Of a DNA stretch of 27,441 nucleotides, positions 23,579 to 27,441 are shown one piece after another (the stretch's first letter is position 1; the number at the start of each line of letters is the position of its first letter). The stretch is from Bacillota bacterium (GTDB lineage: Bacteria > Bacillota > Clostridia > Lachnospirales > Lachnospiraceae), in NCBI GenBank assembly GCA_023421075.1, contig JAEZUM010000069.1, positions 1 to 27,441 of the forward strand. Direction: 5' to 3'. Below the pieces are notes generated by a model. That model had not been told where the DNA came from. It did no database searches and saw only the letters and a list, made by a program, of their open reading frames with translations. The position numbers and the translations under genes were made by a program.

Positions 23579-24850
23579 TTGGAAACAAAGCATGCTAAAT
23601 TAACATATCTCGGATTACCCAGGAGCGTTTACGTCATATTTTTTGCCAGAGTCGTAAACTCAATGGGAAATTTTGTACATCCTTTCATGACCCTGTTGTT
23701 GACCTCAAAGGGTGGAATGGGGGAAGAAAAGGTCGGGCTGTTTCTGCTATTGTCAGCCGTTGTTCAGGTACCGGGTTCCTTGCTGGGAGGCAAGCTGGCC
23801 GATAAGATGGGAAGAAAGAAAATTATGATTATCTTCATGGGGATGGCTGCCTTATGCTTAATCCCATGTGCTTTCTTGCTGGATAATCCAGTGCTCTTTC
23901 AATACATACCCTGGTTGTTAATCCTGTCTTCTTATTTTGGAAGTGTAGCAGGCCCTGCCAGTGGTGCTATGATGAATGATTTAACCTTACCGGAGAACCG
24001 TCAGGCAGCATTCTCTTTGCTGTATATGGGTATGAATGCCGGAACAGCTTTAGGTTCCATCATTGCAGGTGTTCTCTTTAATAATTTCATGAAGTTCCTA
24101 TTCATTGGCGATGCAATCACTACATTCCTATCAATACTCCTGTTAGCACTTCTGGTGAAGGAGACGAAACCGGAGAGAGAGGAATTGGAGCAGATTGACA
24201 CGGAGAGATCCGATGAGAAAGCGGAAGCAGGAGGCTTATTATCCGCATTATTAAAACGCCCGGCTCTATTGATTTTTGCTACCTTTGATATGATGTTTGC
24301 CTTTGTTTATGCACAGACCAATTTCAGCCTGCCCTTGCAGACGAAGGCGGTATTTGGCGAAGAGCTCGGAGCCGGTTATTTTGGAACCTTTGCTATGATC
24401 AACTGCCTCGAAGTTATCTTTCTGACCACGATCATTACCTTGATTACACGAAAGATCCGACCGATCTACAATGTGGCGATCGCCGGTATTTTCTTTGCTG
24501 TAGGCTTTGGGATGCTTTTCTTTGTAGAGAGCTTTTGGTTGTTTATCCTTTCTACAGTCATTTGGACCGTGGGAGAGATTATCAATGCCACCAATATCGG
24601 AGTCTACATCGCGAATCATACGCCGATTACGCATCGTGGACGGTTTAATTCCATTATTAATATCATTACGGGAACCGGACACGCAGTTTCTCCATATATC
24701 ATGGGAGCCTTTATTGCTCGGAGCACCGTAACCAATGTATGGCCAATCATATTTATCATTTCCTTAGTAGCCTCATTTTCTATGTATGCGCTGGGTACTT
24801 ATGAAAAGCGCAAACAAAAAAGGTTAGAAGTGGATGATGTGTTGGTATAG
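23579..24850 (+). CDS. Major facilitator superfamily transporter (drug-exporter type)
   Basis: A 423-residue membrane protein with about 12 helices and the MFS motif A between helices 2 and 3 (GGKLADKMGRKKIMI). The first helix VIFFARVVNSMGNFVHPFM resembles MdtG/YfiS-type multidrug exporters. A charged central loop (KPEREELEQIDTERSDEK) separates the halves. The start is TTG: GGAGGGG sits 6 bases upstream, whereas the ATG at 23564 lies before that site and has none of its own. It is a single-gene unit with its own promoter and terminator and no adjacent regulator. Substrate unknown. Confidence 0.9.
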   Translation: METKHAKLTYLGLPRSVYVIFFARVVNSMGNFVHPFMTLLLTSKGGMGEEKVGLFLLLSAVVQVPGSLLGGKLADKMGRKKIMIIFMGMAALCLIPCAFLLDNPVLFQYIPWLLILSSYFGSVAGPASGAMMNDLTLPENRQAAFSLLYMGMNAGTALGSIIAGVLFNNFMKFLFIGDAITTFLSILLLALLVKETKPEREELEQIDTERSDEKAEAGGLLSALLKRPALLIFATFDMMFAFVYAQTNFSLPLQTKAVFGEELGAGYFGTFAMINCLEVIFLTTIITLITRKIRPIYNVAIAGIFFAVGFGMLFFVESFWLFILSTVIWTVGEIINATNIGVYIANHTPITHRGRFNSIINIITGTGHAVSPYIMGAFIARSTVTNVWPIIFIISLVASFSMYALGTYEKRKQKRLEVDDVLV

Positions 24851-24932
24851 AAACGGAAGATTTATGAAATAATCATTTTGTTTTCGCCGTATTATTCGAG
24901 CATTTTATGTTATAATCCGAAGGTTATGTAGA

Positions 24933-24965
24933 AAAGAGGAAACTTCTATGGGGTTTCCTCTTTTT
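24933..24965 (+). terminator. Terminator of the MFS gene
   Basis: AAAGAGGAAAC pairs perfectly with GTTTCCTCTTT over a 9-base loop and is followed by T's. It is about 80 bases after the stop. Confidence 0.9.
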
Positions 24966-25002
24966 GTGTCGACAAGTTAAATGGAAATATAAGGGAATTG
25001 TC

Positions 25003-25030
25003 TTGCAATTGAAGTTTGCTATGTTATAAT
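25003..25030 (+). promoter_or_regulatory. Promoter of the MerR-type gene
   Basis: TTGCAA and a perfect TATAAT are separated by 16 bases. The transcript would begin near 25037, making a GTG at 25038 leaderless; the start at 25074 is therefore preferred. Confidence 0.7.
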
Positions 25031-25073
25031 GTAAAAAGTGGAAAATAATTACACAATAAGGGAGGGTATTGGA

Positions 25074-25742
25074 GTGGAGGAAGTTAGGTATATGATTTCT
25101 GAGGCCTCAAAGCGTGTCGATGTAGAAGCCCATGTTCTCAGGTACTGGCAAAAACAGCTGGGTCTACCGATTTCCCGAAATGAAATGGAACAGCGATACT
25201 ATAAGGAAGCAGATGTTGAGCTTTTTAAAAAAGTAAAGTTATTGAAGGATCGGGGGTTTCAGCTGAAGGCTATTAAGATGCTTATATCTAATTTGGATAA
25301 GCCGGAGATGCTTGATACAGATGCTGAAATATTACTTGGAGAAAGACTTGATGGGAAGGAGCAACACATGCAGCAGGAGGAAAAACTACAGGAGAATGAA
25401 AGTGGGACAAGCTTAATTGCTGAAAACGAGCAAAGTGAAATAGCAGAAGATCCGAATTCAAAGATGAGTCAGTTCAAAGCTGTGCTAAGCCATATCATTC
25501 TGGAAGCTTTAAGAGAGAACAACGCGACATTATCACAGGATATCAGTTCGAATGTAAGCGAGGGTGTTATTAAGGAAATGAACTATTTGATGCGCCTTCA
25601 GGAAGAGAAAGAGGAGGAGCGTTACCGCAAGTTTGATGCAACCTTAAGAGATTATCAGAAGAGCAGAAGCTTGATCGCCGCTACTACGGAACACAAGAAA
25701 AAGAAATCGAAATTCTTTAAGAAAAATCATGCTTATATTTAG
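25074..25742 (+). CDS. MerR-type helix-turn-helix protein with helical and basic C-terminal region
   Basis: The 222-residue protein has an N-terminal MerR winged HTH (YMISEASKRVDVEAHVLRYW, then YYKEADVELFKKVKLLKDRGFQ). A Glu/Gln-rich linker is followed by predicted helices (KAVLSHIILEALRENN, EMNYLMRLQEEKEEERYRKF) and a strongly basic tail (KKKKSKFFKK). The effector domain lacks Cys/His metal ligands and is not a drug-binding fold. HTH plus coiled coil plus basic tail recalls RacA-type chromosome-anchoring proteins, but a simple regulator is equally possible. The GTG start has AGGGAGGG 7 bases upstream. It is monocistronic, with its own promoter and terminator. Confidence 0.8.
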   Translation: MEEVRYMISEASKRVDVEAHVLRYWQKQLGLPISRNEMEQRYYKEADVELFKKVKLLKDRGFQLKAIKMLISNLDKPEMLDTDAEILLGERLDGKEQHMQQEEKLQENESGTSLIAENEQSEIAEDPNSKMSQFKAVLSHIILEALRENNATLSQDISSNVSEGVIKEMNYLMRLQEEKEEERYRKFDATLRDYQKSRSLIAATTEHKKKKSKFFKKNHAYI

Positions 25743-25789
25743 AATATAGTCTGCCGGTTGGACAAGCTTACATCGTGCCAAGGATATCG

Positions 25790-25842
25790 TTACATAAAAA
25801 GAGAGTGAAACGGATACGTTCGTTTCACTCTCTTTTATGTAA
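25790..25842. terminator. Bidirectional terminator between the MerR and ferredoxin genes
   Basis: A 22-bp stem (TTACATAAAA, bulged A, then GAGAGTGAAACG, against its complement) has an 8-base loop. It lies between convergent genes, with T-rich sequence on both sides. Confidence 0.92.
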
Positions 25843-25847
25843 AAATG

Positions 25848-26015
25848 TTATGCGGAAATTGCTGATGTAGGACATGTATCTGCACATGCGCCACAATCGA
25901 TGCAAGAATCTGCATCAATTTCATAATGATTAGCTCCTTCGGAAATTGATGCGGTAGGACATGTATCTGCACATGCACCACAGCTAATACAATCATCACT
26001 AATAGTATATGCCAT
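25848..26015 (-). CDS. 2[4Fe-4S] clostridial-type ferredoxin (55 residues)
   Basis: A complete small protein on the minus strand, MAYTISDDCISCGACADTCP and onwards, with two CxxCxxCxxxCP motifs (C9, C12, C15, C19 and C38, C41, C44, C48). Each set binds one [4Fe-4S] cluster, giving a low-potential electron carrier in the cytoplasm. Size and symmetry match classic clostridial ferredoxins. AAAGGAGGT lies 8 bases before the ATG, and a promoter is visible upstream. The two halves share a 23-bp exact DNA repeat, 87 bp apart. It is divergent from the DUF1858 gene, which suggests a shared redox role (inference). Confidence 0.96.
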   Translation of the reverse strand: MAYTISDDCISCGACADTCPTASISEGANHYEIDADSCIDCGACADTCPTSAISA

Positions 26016-26049
26016 TGTCAAATTACCTCCTTTACCTATAATCCCTTAC

Positions 26050-26078
26050 ATTTTAATATATGATGTGACGGAATGCAA
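26050..26078 (-). promoter_or_regulatory. Promoter of the ferredoxin gene
   Basis: On the minus strand, TTGCAT and TAAAAT are separated by 17 bases, ending about 35 bases from the ATG. Confidence 0.6.
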
Positions 26079-26190
26079 GATTATTTTAAAAGATTCTCCG
26101 GATTGGTTAAAACATTAGTCGCTGTTGAGACACAAGTCAAAACGGAAGATATGAGTTCGATTACTATGTGGTAGATCGGAGACGCAAAAA

Positions 26191-26206
26191 TGTGACATAC
26201 ATCACA
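26191..26206. promoter_or_regulatory. Crp/Fnr-family operator in the divergent ferredoxin/DUF1858 region
   Basis: TGTGACATACATCACA is a perfect TGTGA-N6-TCACA palindrome, the core recognised by Crp and by several relatives such as HcpR. Its centre lies about 68 bases upstream of the predicted DUF1858 transcription start, a position suited to activation, and about 120 bases upstream of the ferredoxin -35. The cognate regulator is not in the window. The 26079-26386 interval otherwise holds only the promoter and leader hairpin listed separately. Confidence 0.6.
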
Positions 26207-26231
26207 GTGATGATGATATGTATTTGATGTC

Positions 26232-26260
26232 TTGACGATAAAGGCGCAATGGAATATAAT
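26232..26260 (+). promoter_or_regulatory. Promoter of the DUF1858 gene
   Basis: TTGACG and a perfect TATAAT are separated by 17 bases. The transcript would carry a leader of about 120 bases. Confidence 0.8.
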
Positions 26261-26308
26261 AGTGCCTAAGCTATTGCGATACGGAGCTTCTGCATCATAA
26301 TAGACAGA

Positions 26309-26353
26309 CCCTAGTTGATTAATGCTTTATGGAAGGCAAGCCTTCTATCTAGG
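26309..26353 (+). other. Leader stem-loop of the DUF1858 gene
   Basis: GAAGGC-AA-GCCTTC forms a tight inner hairpin enclosed by CCTAG/CTAGG. It ends about 20 bases before the AAGGAGG site and has no U-tract, so it is a structured leader rather than a terminator. Any role is unknown. Confidence 0.4.
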
Positions 26354-26386
26354 TTAAAATATTTCATTATTAAGGAGGAATATACG

Positions 26387-26587
26387 ATGGCTAAAATTAC
26401 TAAGGACATGACAATTGCACAGGCAATTTCACTTGATCAGAGCATTATCCCTGTGTTATTAGATATAGGCATGCATTGCCTTGGCTGCCCTTCTGCACAG
26501 GCAGAGACTTTAGAGGAAGCAGCAATGGTTCACGGCTTAGATCCCGAAGACCTTATGGAAAGAATCGAAGCAGAAGTAGGCGAATAA
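26387..26587 (+). CDS. DUF1858 redox-disulfide protein (hybrid-cluster-protein-associated type)
   Basis: This 66-residue protein, MAKITKDMTIAQAISLDQSI and onwards, carries HCLGCPSAQAETLEEAA. That CxxC-type pair with following A..E..EA pattern defines DUF1858 domains, also described as the redox disulfide domain associated with hybrid cluster protein. It is thought to act in redox or nitrosative-stress chemistry; the exact partner is unproven. The ATG has AAGGAGG 8 bases upstream. A longer reading frame upstream has no ribosome site. A Crp/Fnr-type palindrome lies before its promoter, and a ferredoxin gene is divergent. No hcp gene is in the window. Confidence 0.9.
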   Translation: MAKITKDMTIAQAISLDQSIIPVLLDIGMHCLGCPSAQAETLEEAAMVHGLDPEDLMERIEAEVGE

Positions 26588-26595
26588 CGAATAAA

Positions 26596-26628
26596 AAAAC
26601 AGGAGGTGCATAATGCGCCTCCTGTTTT
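26596..26628. terminator. Bidirectional terminator between the DUF1858 and mecA genes
   Basis: AAAACAGGAGG pairs perfectly with CCTCCTGTTTT, with an inner GCA/TGC pair. It serves the plus-strand gene and, through its A-rich arm, the convergent mecA. Confidence 0.93.
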
Positions 26629-26641
26629 AATGTCCTTTTAC

Positions 26642-27415
26642 TTACATTACGGAAAGTATTTGTAATGCGTGGTCTTTCACGATAACCTCAAAGTGCTCAT
26701 TATAGTAAGTAGAGCTTGCATAAGTAGAGCGCTCTACCTTACCGTATTCTGAAATAATATTGCATACCTTATTGAATTCTTCCGGTGTATGTTCTGAAAT
26801 ACTGATCACCAGATAATAAATCGAATTCACAGGATTCTTATAAAGCGTATTAATGCCGTTATAAGTTCCAACCATGATATAAGCCAACTGGGTGACCTCT
26901 TGTAATGAACGGAAGGAATAAATCTTAATTAAATTGGACGGAACATGAACTCCGGACTTCTCTGCTATCTCTATCTTAGGTTCTTCCGGTGTCTCTAAGG
27001 TCTCTTCTTTCGAGTTGTCAAGAATATCCTCATTTAAATCATCGTCCATCTGGTCAAAGCAATTTATAATTTCATCCGCATAGGAATCTTCATCTGACTC
27101 GTGCTTTTCGGTGTTCTCATGAACATTAAAAGAGGAGAACTTGGAAAAACGGGTATCTAACTCGTCAGGATCCTCTACCTTAGTGATTACAAGGATTAAG
27201 CATTCCGTAGATACCGGAATTGCTTCTATCATCAAAGGAATATCGTCAACTTCAAATCCGAATTCATAAAACGCCTGTTGTATCATATCGCGAAACAGAG
27301 CTTTTGCCTTCTCTGTACCATAAGCCAATTCGCTTATCTTCAGTTCCCGGTCGATCAGATCACTTTTATTCAAGGTACATCTTATTTGGTTATCACTGAT
27401 TTTTTCTATCTTCAT
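26642..27415 (-). CDS. mecA: Adaptor protein MecA
   Basis: A 257-residue MecA-family adaptor. The N-terminal domain (MKIEKISDNQIRCTLNKSDL, about 1-85) binds substrates. A long acidic linker (about 100-155, rich in Glu/Asp) follows, then the C-terminal ClpC-binding domain (IYSFRSLQEVTQLAYIMVG, LYKNPVNSIYYLVI, EFNKVCNIISEYG). In Bacillus it activates ClpC and delivers ComK and other proteins to ClpCP. The linker is longer than in short MecA/YpbH forms. The ATG is set by AAAGGGG 8 bases upstream; an in-frame GTG three codons earlier overlaps that site. Substrates here are unknown. Confidence 0.92.
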   Translation of the reverse strand: MKIEKISDNQIRCTLNKSDLIDRELKISELAYGTEKAKALFRDMIQQAFYEFGFEVDDIPLMIEAIPVSTECLILVITKVEDPDELDTRFSKFSSFNVHENTEKHESDEDSYADEIINCFDQMDDDLNEDILDNSKEETLETPEEPKIEIAEKSGVHVPSNLIKIYSFRSLQEVTQLAYIMVGTYNGINTLYKNPVNSIYYLVISISEHTPEEFNKVCNIISEYGKVERSTYASSTYYNEHFEVIVKDHALQILSVM

Positions 27416-27441
27416 AAAGTACACCCCTTTCTGTACTAAAC

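Overview
The window is a roughly 27 kb stretch of a low-to-moderate GC, Gram-positive chromosome. Clostridial evidence includes strong AGGAGG-type Shine-Dalgarno sites, TTGACA/TATAAT promoters with 17-bp spacing, many U-tailed terminators, a tiny 2[4Fe-4S] ferredoxin, a CxxxxC DUF1858 redox protein, MecA, and the firmicute sets rpsF-ssb-rpsR and gdpP-rplI-dnaB. Gene style and the GH39 xylosidase suggest an anaerobic, plant-polysaccharide-using member of the Lachnospiraceae (inference).

Layout. 1-2700: the start of a PadR-type repressor (minus strand, running off the window) with an operator-overlapping promoter, a GH39 beta-xylosidase (minus), and a small PH-like membrane protein (plus). 2754-4105: rpsF-ssb-rpsR with promoter and terminator. 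4272-6961: a metallo-beta-lactamase-fold protein and a nucleoside-hydrolase-like DUF1593 protein, probably one operon. 7024-9088: a MATE exporter and its MarR regulator behind a promoter bracketed by two near-identical palindromes. 9227-11146: two tandem, closely related periplasmic-binding-protein paralogues with no transporter genes. 11222-12229: a GIY-YIG UvrC-like nuclease lacking the UvrC C-terminal half. 12240-15704: a MoxR ATPase / DUF58 / DUF4129 operon. 15777-18066: ahpC-ahpF behind a PerR-like box. 18204-19145: a secreted transglutaminase-like protein. 19189-23251: gdpP-rplI-dnaB. 23260-23450: a three-copy 65/66-bp structured repeat array. 23494-24965: an MFS exporter with a TTG start. 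25003-25842: a MerR-headed protein with a basic tail. 25848-26628: a 55-residue ferredoxin divergent from a DUF1858 protein, with a Crp/Fnr-type palindrome between them. 26642-27415: mecA (minus).

How the parts work together. Two blocks are housekeeping: translation/ssDNA binding, and c-di-AMP hydrolysis/ribosomal L9/replicative helicase. These blocks are often near each other in Firmicutes; here about 15 kb of accessory genes lies between them. Stress functions recur: peroxide (AhpCF), drug efflux (MATE, MFS), possibly nitrosative stress (DUF1858 and ferredoxin), and proteolysis (MecA).

The most unusual structures are the repeat array after dnaB, whose arms can pair with the dnaB stop-codon region; the duplicated membrane-anchored binding proteins; and the divergent ferredoxin/DUF1858 locus. 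I see no phage, transposon, CRISPR array, tRNA or rRNA. Several gene starts were moved downstream of the longest reading frame because of Shine-Dalgarno and promoter positions; each case is explained in its entry.
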